A stretch of 58,895 nt of DNA. Origin: Prevotellaceae bacterium UBA4361 (GTDB lineage: Bacteria > Bacteroidota > Bacteroidia > Bacteroidales > Bacteroidaceae). Within the stretch, counting starts at the first letter, position 1; each line of letters starts with the position of its first letter. The notes under the pieces were generated by a model. It saw nothing but the letters and a program-made list of their open reading frames with translations, did not search any database and was not told the origin of the DNA. The position numbers were made by a program, and so were the translations under genes. The DNA lies in contig DGSN01000042.1 of NCBI GenBank assembly GCA_002393575.1, positions 1-58,895 on the forward strand. Reading direction: 5' to 3'. Of the stretch, positions 25,393-34,100 are shown one piece after another.

Positions 25393-26199
25393 ATGAAAAG
25401 ACAAATAACTATATCATTGTTGCTTTGTATAGCGATGATGGTACGTGGTCAAAATAAATGCCACTATTGGTTCGATGAGGATTTAAAAACCATGAAGAGT
25501 GGAACTTACAATATTGGTATTAATAATTTTGAAGCTGATGTTTCCAAATTATCAAATGGTTTGCATGTCATTAACTATGTTGTTATGGAAAATGGTGGGG
25601 TTACCAGTATGAAGAGCAAAGCATTTGTAAAGACAGAAGTTGGAGGTTATACAGATTGTACTTTACGTTATTGGTTCAATAATGATAGCACTGTAAATAC
25701 TTCTCCCTTAACTGCTGGCAAAAATGTCCAACATTCAATGGATGTGAGTCACTTGCATTCGGGTACAGTCCACGTTGTCAATATGGTTGTGATGAAGGAG
25801 GAAAAATTACTTTCTCCACCTGTTGCAGAATTATTCTATATACCTAATGATGCTCGTTTCAATAGTGCTACCACGCAACTGGTTTATTGGATAGACGAGA
25901 ATGCCGATAGCATTTGCAAGGGAAGTTTGGCTGACAATGGGGCGTTCTTCTTCGATATTGATGTTAGTGAACTTGAAAACGGTGAGCACACCATCTGTTT
26001 TGCTCTTGTGGATGGGGAATATATGAGTGAAATAGAGCAAGCTGTTTTTACGAAGGTTGAGGCGACGAATATAGAGACTCCATTCATTTCTGCTAAAGAT
26101 ACACAACATGTTATTTATGATTTGCAGGGTAACAAGGTTATATCACCTTCTCGCAACGGAATATATATAATAAGTGGTAAGAAAACGATGGTGAAGTAA
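25393..26199 (+). CDS. Secreted three-repeat YWF/ID-domain protein with T9SS-like tail
   Basis: This is a 268-residue protein with signal peptide MKRQITISLLLCIAMMVRGQ. Three repeats of about 60 residues start with CHYWFDEDL, LRYWFNNDS and LVYWIDENA, and each continues to a D(V)S-x-L-x-x-G-x-H/V turn (FEADVSKLSNGLHVINYVVM; DVSHLHSGTVHVVNMVVM; IDVSELENGEHTICFAL). These beta-sandwich-like units occur in Bacteroidota surface proteins. The end HVIYDLQGNKVISPSRNGIY followed by IISGKKTMVK is a short type-A T9SS sorting signal. It is AT-rich like its partner upstream. The binding partner is unknown. Confidence 0.75.
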   Translation: MKRQITISLLLCIAMMVRGQNKCHYWFDEDLKTMKSGTYNIGINNFEADVSKLSNGLHVINYVVMENGGVTSMKSKAFVKTEVGGYTDCTLRYWFNNDSTVNTSPLTAGKNVQHSMDVSHLHSGTVHVVNMVVMKEEKLLSPPVAELFYIPNDARFNSATTQLVYWIDENADSICKGSLADNGAFFFDIDVSELENGEHTICFALVDGEYMSEIEQAVFTKVEATNIETPFISAKDTQHVIYDLQGNKVISPSRNGIYIISGKKTMVK

Positions 26200-26216
26200 T
26201 AAACTATCTCCAAATT

Positions 26217-26259
26217 AAAAGCCACGGACATCCGAGATTATCGGAGGTTCGTGGCTTTT
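26217..26259 (+). terminator. Terminator of the beta-helix / YWFD gene pair
   Basis: AAAAGCCACG (26217-26226) pairs with CGTGGCTTTT (26250-26259), with an inner stem TCCGA/TCGGA. The stem ends in a T run. It may also serve the minus-strand oxidoreductase as a convergent terminator. Confidence 0.85.
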
Positions 26260-26325
26260 GTAATATGAGTTAAGTGTTTTTATTCTTTTTATGATGGATT
26301 ATGTCGGTTTTTATCGCATTGAATA

Positions 26326-27324
26326 TTAGAGCTTGAACATTCCTAAAATCTTGTCCATCACCCAGTTGACGGAGGTGGCACTGATGCTGTCGCATTCGCA
26401 GGTGGAGATGCCTCGGAGGTGGTTGACGACCTCTTGGATGAGGGGCATTTGCACATGTGGGGGATTGGGAACGCTGATGAGCTGGTTCTGGTTTTCGGTG
26501 TAGAGGTGGATGGGAAGGTAGTCGAAGACGGAGAAGGAAATGGAGCCGTTGCTGCCGACGATGGAGATGCGGTCGGTGCGTGCGGATTCGTGCGCTACGA
26601 AGCACCAGGATGCTGCTCCCGTGATGCCGGAATGGAACTTGAAGCAGGCGTTGATGGTGTCTTCCACTTTGTAGATGCCAGCCATGTTGGAGCAGAATCC
26701 TTCGGCTTCGATGATGTCGCCGAACATCTGCTGGAGGAGGTCGATTTGGTGAGGTGCCAAGTCGTAGAAGTAGCCGCCACCGCCTGCGATGTCGGGCTGC
26801 AAGCGCCATGGCAGGTTGGTGCGGTTGTAGTCGAGTTCGCGTGGTGGTACGGCGAATCGTATCTGGCAGGAGAGGATTTTTCCGATGATGCCGCTCTTGA
26901 CGATTTCGCGCACGCGGATGAAGTAGGGGAGGTAGCGGCGGTAGTATGCCACGAAACAAGGTACGCCCGTGAGTTTGGAGATGCGGTTCACGCGGAGGCA
27001 GTCGTTATAGCTTGCTGCAAGCGGCTTTTCGACATAGACGGGTTTGCCTGCTCGCATTGCCATGACTGCGTAGGTGGAATGGGAGGATGGTGGTGTGGCG
27101 ATGTAAATGGCGTTGACGTCGGGGTCGTCAACGAGTGCCTGTGCATCGGTGTAGAACTTGCCGATGTGGTGGCGCTGTGCGTAAGACTCTGCTTTTTCTG
27201 GGTTGCGGCTCATGACGGCAACGACTTGCGAGCCTTCTACTTTTCCGAAGGCGGGTCCGCTTTTCTTTTCGGTTACTTCACCGCATCCGATGAAGCCCCA
27301 TTTGACTGTTTGGAAGGAGTTCAT
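26326..27324 (-). CDS. Gfo/Idh/MocA family NAD(P)-dependent oxidoreductase
   Basis: This is a 332-residue cytoplasmic dehydrogenase. The Rossmann start WGFIGCGEVTEKKSGPAF, then IYIATPPSSHSTYAVMAMRA and GKPVYVEKPLAAS (Lys of the EKP motif) are the family signatures; the C-terminal domain contains GGGGYFYDLAPHQIDLLQQM with the catalytic-type His. Members oxidise or reduce sugars and inositols. The substrate is not evident, but the glycan-degradation setting suggests a sugar acid or deoxy sugar. It stands alone on the minus strand. Confidence 0.92.
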   Translation of the reverse strand: MNSFQTVKWGFIGCGEVTEKKSGPAFGKVEGSQVVAVMSRNPEKAESYAQRHHIGKFYTDAQALVDDPDVNAIYIATPPSSHSTYAVMAMRAGKPVYVEKPLAASYNDCLRVNRISKLTGVPCFVAYYRRYLPYFIRVREIVKSGIIGKILSCQIRFAVPPRELDYNRTNLPWRLQPDIAGGGGYFYDLAPHQIDLLQQMFGDIIEAEGFCSNMAGIYKVEDTINACFKFHSGITGAASWCFVAHESARTDRISIVGSNGSISFSVFDYLPIHLYTENQNQLISVPNPPHVQMPLIQEVVNHLRGISTCECDSISATSVNWVMDKILGMFKL

Positions 27325-27540
27325 GGAGATTGATAATTAGGTATGAAGAAGCCTCACTCTCCAGCCCTTCTACAAAAAGAGAGAGGGGAGAGGAAAGTGA
27401 AAAATGAAGAGAGAAAAGATGTACAATGGACATGTTCGGTATTTGTACTTTGGAAATTGTACTTTGTACTTTTAATTCTGCTTCTTGGCATTTTAAATTT
27501 TTAACTTTTGATGATTGATTTATTAATTATTATTATGCAG

Positions 27541-27571
27541 TTGCAAATGTAGTCTTTTTTGCGTAATTTTG
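27541..27571 (+). promoter_or_regulatory. Promoter upstream of the membrane protein gene
   Basis: TTG (27541-27543), a 20-nt spacer and TAATTTTG (27564-27571) precede the ATG at 27603 by about 31 nt. Confidence 0.65.
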
Positions 27572-27602
27572 CAAACCAATTGAAGAAAATGACTGATTGT
27601 TT

Positions 27603-28523
27603 ATGGCAACAGAGAAGGAAAATCAGAAGGAGCAGTCCTTCTATTCTTATAGGAGTGTGGCGAAATGCCTTTCCGCTGGTATTAGTTTTTTAACCGACCA
27701 TTTTTGGCATCTTGTGAAGTTGTCGCTCCCTGTGGCGATTCCGCTTTGCTTGGTGCTGGCTGCGAGTATCTACGTGTCGAGCGATGTTTCGTTGCTTGCT
27801 AACCCTGTCAATTTGCTGATGACGGAAGGTGTGTTGACTTTCCTGCTGGTGCTGCTGACGGCTGCATTTGTGGGGTTTGTGTTCAACATGGTTAGAATGA
27901 AATCGGAGGAACTGGACTTGCGGACTGTGCGGCTGAAGGATGCCTACAAGAAACCGTTTTTCAAGTTGACGGTGAATGCCTTTGTTGTGTCGGTGATATT
28001 CATGGTGGTGGCGTTTGGCTTTGGTTGGTTGATGATGAAGTCGATGATGCGAGAGGCTCACGACATGTCGGAAGTGGTGGAGAATGTTGTTGGCGCAATT
28101 ATCGTGCTGCTCATTATGATTGCGGTGTTTGTGCCGACGGGTTTCTGCCTGCCGAATGTGGAACTGGGCGAGGGTTCGCTGATGAAGAAGTTCTGGAAAG
28201 GCTACAAGTTGGGCTGGAAGAAATGGGCGAAGTTGTTTGCCCTGACGCTTGTGGTAGGTATCATAGTAGGAGTGGTTTCCATTCTGCTGATGTCGCCAGC
28301 CATTGTCATTTCGCTGATGCAGCGCAACGCTTCGCTGAGTTTGTTGGAAGGTGATGCGGTACACTTGCCAAGTCTGTTCCCGTTGTGGGAAGTGGTGGTG
28401 CTGCTGATTTCTACTTTCTTGATGACTATCTTGTCGTGGATTCAGTATCTGCCTCTGGCTTATCTCTATGCTTCGGTGAAGGATGACATGGGGGAGGACA
28501 AGGGTGCGCTGCCGATGATTTGA
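27603..28523 (+). CDS. Multi-pass membrane protein of unknown function
   Basis: This protein has 306 residues. The first ATG is 27603; an upstream TTG in frame adds only two residues. It has about six hydrophobic segments (e.g. LVKLSLPVAIPLCLVLAASI, GVLTFLLVLLTAAFVGFVF, ALTLVVGIIVGVVSILLM). A charged loop, VRMKSEELDLRTVRLKDAYK, and the block LPNVELGEGSLMKKFWKGYK resemble DUF4013 or GlpQ-membrane-domain type proteins, but I cannot assign a family. The gene has its own promoter and is followed by a tandem repeat and rlmD, perhaps co-transcribed. Confidence 0.75.
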   Translation: MATEKENQKEQSFYSYRSVAKCLSAGISFLTDHFWHLVKLSLPVAIPLCLVLAASIYVSSDVSLLANPVNLLMTEGVLTFLLVLLTAAFVGFVFNMVRMKSEELDLRTVRLKDAYKKPFFKLTVNAFVVSVIFMVVAFGFGWLMMKSMMREAHDMSEVVENVVGAIIVLLIMIAVFVPTGFCLPNVELGEGSLMKKFWKGYKLGWKKWAKLFALTLVVGIIVGVVSILLMSPAIVISLMQRNASLSLLEGDAVHLPSLFPLWEVVVLLISTFLMTILSWIQYLPLAYLYASVKDDMGEDKGALPMI

Positions 28524-28575
28524 TTGATGGGGTTGATGGGATTGATGGGATTGATGGGATTGATGGGGTTGATAA
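28524..28575. repeat. 9-bp tandem repeat TTGATGGGR
   Basis: Five full units of TTGATGGGG/A and a partial sixth start right after the membrane-protein stop codon. It is 31 nt before the rlmD ATG. Confidence 0.9.
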
Positions 28576-28606
28576 TTAAGAACTATAATAAATAAAAATA
28601 AACTTA

Positions 28607-30034
28607 ATGCGAAAGAAGAAAGCATTACCGCTGCTTGAGAACGTGACGATTAGTGCTGTGGCTGCTGAGGGCAAGGCATTGGCGAGGGTTGATGACAAGG
28701 TGGTGTTTGTGCCATACGTGGTGCCTGGCGACGTGGTGGACCTTCAGGTGAAGAAGAAAAAGCATAGCTACATGGAGGCTGTGTGCGTGAAGATTCACGA
28801 GGAGTCGCCTTTGCGCGCCAAGCCGTTTTGTCAGCACTATGGTGTGTGTGGCGGTTGCAAGTGGCAATGCCTGAAATACGAGGAGCAACTGAAGGCGAAA
28901 CAGCAACAGGTGGTTGACAATCTCACCCGTATTGGGAAGGTGGAACTGCCTGAGATTTCTCCGATTCTTGGCAGTGAGAAGACGACTGCGTATCGCAACA
29001 AACTGGAGTTCGGCTTCTCGGACAAGCGATGGCTGACGGAAGAAGAGGTGCATGAGGATGTGAAATACGAGCAGATGAATGCTGTGGGTTTTCACATCAC
29101 GGGTGCTTTCGACAAGATTCTCGACATTGAGCAATGCTGGTTGATGGACGATGTGAACAACCGCATTCGCAACGATGTCCGTTCGTATGCGCTGGAGCAT
29201 GGACTGACGTTCTACGACCTGCGCAACAACAAGGGTTTGCTTCGCAGTTTGATGATTCGCAATTCGAACACGGGCGAACTGATGTTCCTCGTGCAGTTCC
29301 GCATAGAGAACGAGGAGGAAAAAGCTCAAGCTATGGGACTCATGCAGCACTTGGCTGATGCGTTCCCCGAAATCACGTCGCTGCTCTATGTGGATAACCA
29401 CAAGTGCAATGACACGTTTGGCGACCAGGAAGTGGTGGTGTTCAAAGGTGAGGACCACATCTTCGAGGAGATGGAAGGTCTGCGTTTCAAGGTGGGGCCA
29501 AAGTCGTTCTACCAGACTAACACCGACCAGGCTTACCACCTCTATCAGGTGGCTCGCAACTTTGCGCAACTCACTGGCAATGAATTGGTTTATGACCTTT
29601 ATACGGGTACGGGTACGATTGCTAACTTCGTGTCGCGACAGGCTCGCAAGGTGATTGGCATTGAGTATGTGCCAGAGGCGATTGAGGATGCTCGTGTGAA
29701 TTCGGACATCAACGGCATCGACAACACTTTGTTCTTTGCTGGCGACATGAAGGACATTCTGAATCGCGAATTCATTGAGGAGCATGGCAGCCCCGATGTG
29801 ATTATCACAGACCCACCTCGTGCGGGTATGCATCAGGACGTGATTGACACGATACTTTTTGCTGATCCAAAGCGCATCGTGTATGTGAGTTGCAACCCTG
29901 CTACTCAAGCTCGCGACTTGCAGTTGTTGGATGTGGATTACCGAGTGGTGAAGGTGCAACCTGTGGATATGTTCCCTCACACGCAGCATGTGGAAAACGT
30001 GGTGCTATTGGAGAGGAAGGAAAATGAAGAATGA
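28607..30034 (+). CDS. rlmD: 23S rRNA (uracil-C5)-methyltransferase, RlmD/TrmA family
   Basis: This is a 475-residue enzyme. An N-terminal TRAM domain (about 10-65) is followed by a 4Fe-4S cluster site (C75, C81 and C84 in FCQHYGVCGGCKWQC). The SAM-dependent methyltransferase domain then has LVYDLYTGTGTIANFVS (motif I), IITDPPRAGMH and the catalytic Cys in VYVSCNPATQARDL. The family makes 5-methyluridine in 23S rRNA (U1939 type, or U747/U1939 in some bacteria) or tRNA. The rRNA site cannot be decided here. It lies next to the RluA-type pseudouridine synthase, both rRNA-modifying. Confidence 0.92.
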   Translation: MRKKKALPLLENVTISAVAAEGKALARVDDKVVFVPYVVPGDVVDLQVKKKKHSYMEAVCVKIHEESPLRAKPFCQHYGVCGGCKWQCLKYEEQLKAKQQQVVDNLTRIGKVELPEISPILGSEKTTAYRNKLEFGFSDKRWLTEEEVHEDVKYEQMNAVGFHITGAFDKILDIEQCWLMDDVNNRIRNDVRSYALEHGLTFYDLRNNKGLLRSLMIRNSNTGELMFLVQFRIENEEEKAQAMGLMQHLADAFPEITSLLYVDNHKCNDTFGDQEVVVFKGEDHIFEEMEGLRFKVGPKSFYQTNTDQAYHLYQVARNFAQLTGNELVYDLYTGTGTIANFVSRQARKVIGIEYVPEAIEDARVNSDINGIDNTLFFAGDMKDILNREFIEEHGSPDVIITDPPRAGMHQDVIDTILFADPKRIVYVSCNPATQARDLQLLDVDYRVVKVQPVDMFPHTQHVENVVLLERKENEE

Positions 30035-30053
30035 AGAATTGTCGCTTCGCTTC

Positions 30054-30140
30054 GAATGAAGAATGATAATTACATATCCAATGATCAATGTAAAATACAT
30101 TCTTCATTCTACATTTTACATTTTACATTCTTAATTATTA
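30054..30140. repeat. AT-rich spacer with inverted GAATGAAGAATG copies
   Basis: GAATGAAGAATG (30054-30065) is inverted at 30098-30109, followed by ACATTTTACATTTTACATTC direct repeats. A similar composition occurs at 37386-37515. It could act as a weak terminator between rlmD and the pseudouridine synthase. Confidence 0.65.
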
Positions 30141-30152
30141 TTTAATGAAGCC

Positions 30153-31064
30153 ATGTCGTCACAAGAATATTATAATAAGAAATTGGCGAACCAATACACC
30201 GACTATGTGGTGAAGGAGCCATGCGAACTCTTACAGTTTTTGATGACTTACGTGCCAGGAAATACGCGCACGAAAGCAAAACAGTTGTTGAGCCAGAAGA
30301 TGGTGTTTGTTGACAAGGTCATTACGACGCAATTCAACACACCGCTGCAAGTGGGGCAACTGGTTCAGATTGCCAAACGAGGGAATCTGCATCAGTTCCG
30401 AAACAAATTTGTGAAGATACTCTACGAAGATGCTTTTCTGCTTGTCGTTGAGAAGAAGGAAGGCATCATCACCAATACTATGCCAGGAGGAAGAGAAAAC
30501 TCTGTGAAGCGCATCCTCGATGAATACGTGAAGCGCAAGAGCCGTTCCATCAGTGTGCATACGGTTCACCGTCTCGACCGTGTCACTTCGGGACTGCTCA
30601 TCTTCGCCAAGCGTCGTGACGTGCAGCAGATGTTCACGGAGCATTGGCATGACATCGTGAAGGACCGCCGCTATGTGGCTGTGGTGCAAGGACAGATGGA
30701 GAAGGATAGCGGAACGGTGGAGTCGTGGCTCACGGACAATAAGATGTATGTGACTTTTTCCACCAACTACGACAACGGCGGAAAATATGCCATCACGCAT
30801 TATCGCACTTTGAAGCGCACACCTGAGTTTTCGCTCGTGGAACTGAAGTTGGAAACAGGACGCAAGAACCAGATTCGTGTTCACATGCAGGATTTGCAAC
30901 ATCCTGTGGTGGGTGACTTGAAATATGGTTCCGATGTGGACCCTATTGGACGAGTGTGCCTCCATGCCTATCGCATTGAGTTTGTACACCCTATCACGCA
31001 TGAGTTGCTTTCGTTCGATACTCCTATTCCTAAGGCATTTCAATCTATCGTGAAAGAGGCATAG
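30153..31064 (+). CDS. RluA family 23S rRNA pseudouridine synthase
   Basis: This is a 303-residue protein. An S4-like RNA-binding domain is at the N-terminus (residues 20-75: LLQFLMTYVPGNTRTKAKQL), and the RluA catalytic domain has the signature VHRLDRVTSGLLIFAKR with the catalytic Asp. GRKNQIRVHMQDLQHPVVGD is the second family block. It isomerises uridine in rRNA (RluD- or RluC-type site not determinable). The ATG is preceded by an A/T-rich leader after a simple-repeat spacer. Confidence 0.92.
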   Translation: MSSQEYYNKKLANQYTDYVVKEPCELLQFLMTYVPGNTRTKAKQLLSQKMVFVDKVITTQFNTPLQVGQLVQIAKRGNLHQFRNKFVKILYEDAFLLVVEKKEGIITNTMPGGRENSVKRILDEYVKRKSRSISVHTVHRLDRVTSGLLIFAKRRDVQQMFTEHWHDIVKDRRYVAVVQGQMEKDSGTVESWLTDNKMYVTFSTNYDNGGKYAITHYRTLKRTPEFSLVELKLETGRKNQIRVHMQDLQHPVVGDLKYGSDVDPIGRVCLHAYRIEFVHPITHELLSFDTPIPKAFQSIVKEA

Positions 31065-31154
31065 TACACTTGTGTGCCTTTTTCACGCCCTCCTTGATAT
31101 TCGTTTGTTACTGAAATATCACCTATTACTAATCAATATGATTTTTAAAGAGTT

Positions 31155-34100
31155 ATGAAAAAAAACGTATTATTTATTCTGTTATTGGCTGTTGCGAATG
31201 TTTGCTTTGCTCAGCGAATTGTAGATAAACTGGACCGTGGACTTGTGGCTCAGAAAGCCTCAAGAGGTGTGTTCCTCAGCTGGCGTATTTGGGGCGAGGA
31301 ATACTATGATGTCAGCTACCACGTGTATCGTGATGGTGTGAAAATTACTGATGCACCACTCGATGTGTCGAACTTCACCGATACGGGTGGAACGATTTCC
31401 AATTCATACGCCGTTGCAGCAGTTGTGCGTGGCGTGGAACAGGAACCTTGTCAAGCTGTGAAACCGTGGACTTCGAGCTACAAGGAAATCACTCCTAAGC
31501 ACGATGCCTCGCTGCTGAGTACCTACGTGCCCAACGATGCTTGCTGTGCTGATGTGGACGGTGATGGCGAATTGGAGATTTTGCTGAAATATGACAATCA
31601 CAGCGAGATTTCGCAAAGTTACCCAAAGTATGGCCCTACCGTGAACGGTGTTGTCACTCGTGAACATTCGCTTTTGGAGTGCCTGAAGATGGATGGTACG
31701 GTGCTGTGGTGGGTGAACTGCGGTCCGAACATGGGCGACTTCCAGAACAATGAAATCAATATCGTCGGCTACGACTGGGACGGCGATGGAAAGGCAGAAG
31801 TGGTGATTCGTGCTGCTGACGGCACAACAATTCATCAGGCAGACGGAACGGTCTTTACCGTTGGAAATGCCAATCTGAATTATAGGGCTAATACGGGCGG
31901 TGGTACGAACTGGTTCATGCACGATGGTGCCGAGTATCTTGTCTATATGAATGGCGAGACGGGCAAGCCATATCAGTGCATCACATATCCTTTGGCACGA
32001 CTGGAAAGTGGTGAAAACGACCTCAACGCTGCTTGGGGCGACGGCTACGGACACCGCAGTTCGAAGTATTTCTTTGGCGCACCTTATCTCGATGGACACA
32101 AGCCAAGCATCTTCTTGGCACGAGGCATTTACACTCGCCACAAGATGGTGGCATACGACGTGAATCCTGCAACTCACGAGCTGGAGTTGCGCTGGAGATG
32201 GTACAACAACACAAATGGTCCGTGGAAGGGACAGGGCTATCACAACTTTGGAATAGCCGACGTGGACTGGGACGGACGCGACGAGATTGTGTTTGGTTCC
32301 ATGGTGATTGACGACAACGGTAAGGGTCTTTCTACGACGGGCTTGGGGCATGGCGATGCCCAGCATTGTGGTGACTTCAACCCTTACGTTCATGGGCAGG
32401 AAATCTATGCCTGCCTTGAGGATAATCCAGGCAATAACTACCGTGATGCTACCACCAGCAAGATGTATCATCGCCACGTAGCAGGCAATGATGATGGTCG
32501 TGCCATGGCAGGAAACTTCTGTAATGACTTCCCTGGAGGACTGGGTTGCTCGGCGCGTGAAGGTGCCATCAGCCTTGTCTATAACGACGCTGTCGATGGA
32601 CTCAACGCCACGGGTGTGAACACCAATTTCCGCATCTATTGGGACGGCGACTTATGCGAAGAGACCTTCAACTATCTCAATGGCAAGAACACAGAAGGGT
32701 GCGTTGCCAAGTATGGTAGTTGGACACCTATATATACATGTGCTGGTTCGATGACGAACAACGACACGAAGGGAACGCCATGCTATCAGGGCGACATCTT
32801 GGGCGACTGGCGCGAGGAAATCATCATGCGAACGGCTAACAACCGCATCCGCATTTATTCTACTCCAACTCCTACGAAATTCCGCAACTACACACTGTGG
32901 CACGACCATCAGTACCGCAATGCGATGGTTTGGCAGATGTGTGGCTACAACCAGCCTCCTCACGTGAGTTATTATCTTGGCGAAATGGAGAATATCACAG
33001 TGGCTCCACCACCACTCATTATGACAGGACGCAAGCAAGTGACCGATGGAGGCACTATCAGCAGTGCGCTCAATGGGGAGCACGTCATTGTGTGTGAAAA
33101 TGCCAACAGTCAAGTGACTATTGAGAATGGCGCAAAGCCATACATCTTGACCTTCAACGTCCCTACATGGGTGCAAGGAACGGCAAGCAGTGAATACTCA
33201 TCGAAGACAGCATCCATCAAATACACCACTTATACCTGCAATGTGACAGGCGGTGCCATCGCTGGTGATGCTCGCATTGTGAAGCAAGGTGACGGTGTGC
33301 TCAATTTGCCAAAAGCCGATTTCACTCACACGGGTGAAACTTACATTTGGGCAGGTGTGATGAACTTTGACGGAACGATGAGAAATTCCGATGTTCATCT
33401 GAACAGATTTGCTGAACTCAACTCCAACGGTGGCGAGTTCAAGAGCCTGACGGCTGAGTATGCCTCTGTCATTCGTCCTGGTGGAGAGTCGGCTGTGGGT
33501 GCCATTCAGTTGTCAGAAGGTTTCAAACTGGGATTCGGCTCTCGCCTCGTCATCGACATTGATGCAGCTACGAAGACTAACGACTGCGTGAAGGCAAAGA
33601 GCATCGACATCGAACGAAAGACAGGCACGGCATGGACTAAGTACGGACCTGAATACATTCAGCCTGTTATTGAAGTAAGAGGTAAGGACATCGAAGCAGG
33701 AGAGTATGTGGTGATGGAAGCCGACGTGATTGAAGGTGCTGTCTCAAATATCAAAATCGAAGGTGAAGACATTAGCTCCTTCAAGACAGGACTTCGTTAC
33801 GAAAACGGCAAAGTCATCCTCACACTGGGAGGCACTCGTGGTGCAACCAACGTGGAATGGACTGGTAACAATAGCAATGTGTGGAACTTTGCCGATGCCT
33901 TGAACTTTGTGGTTTCAGACGATGAGACAGCCACAGCCGATATGTTCGTATCGGGAGATGTGGTTGAGTTCAATGACAACGCTTCGAAGTACGTCGTTAA
34001 TATCACAGAAAATGTAGCTCCATCAGAAGTGATTGTCAACACGGAAAAGAGTTACACATTCCAAGGTACAGGTGCTATCACAGAGGGTTCGCTCATCAAA

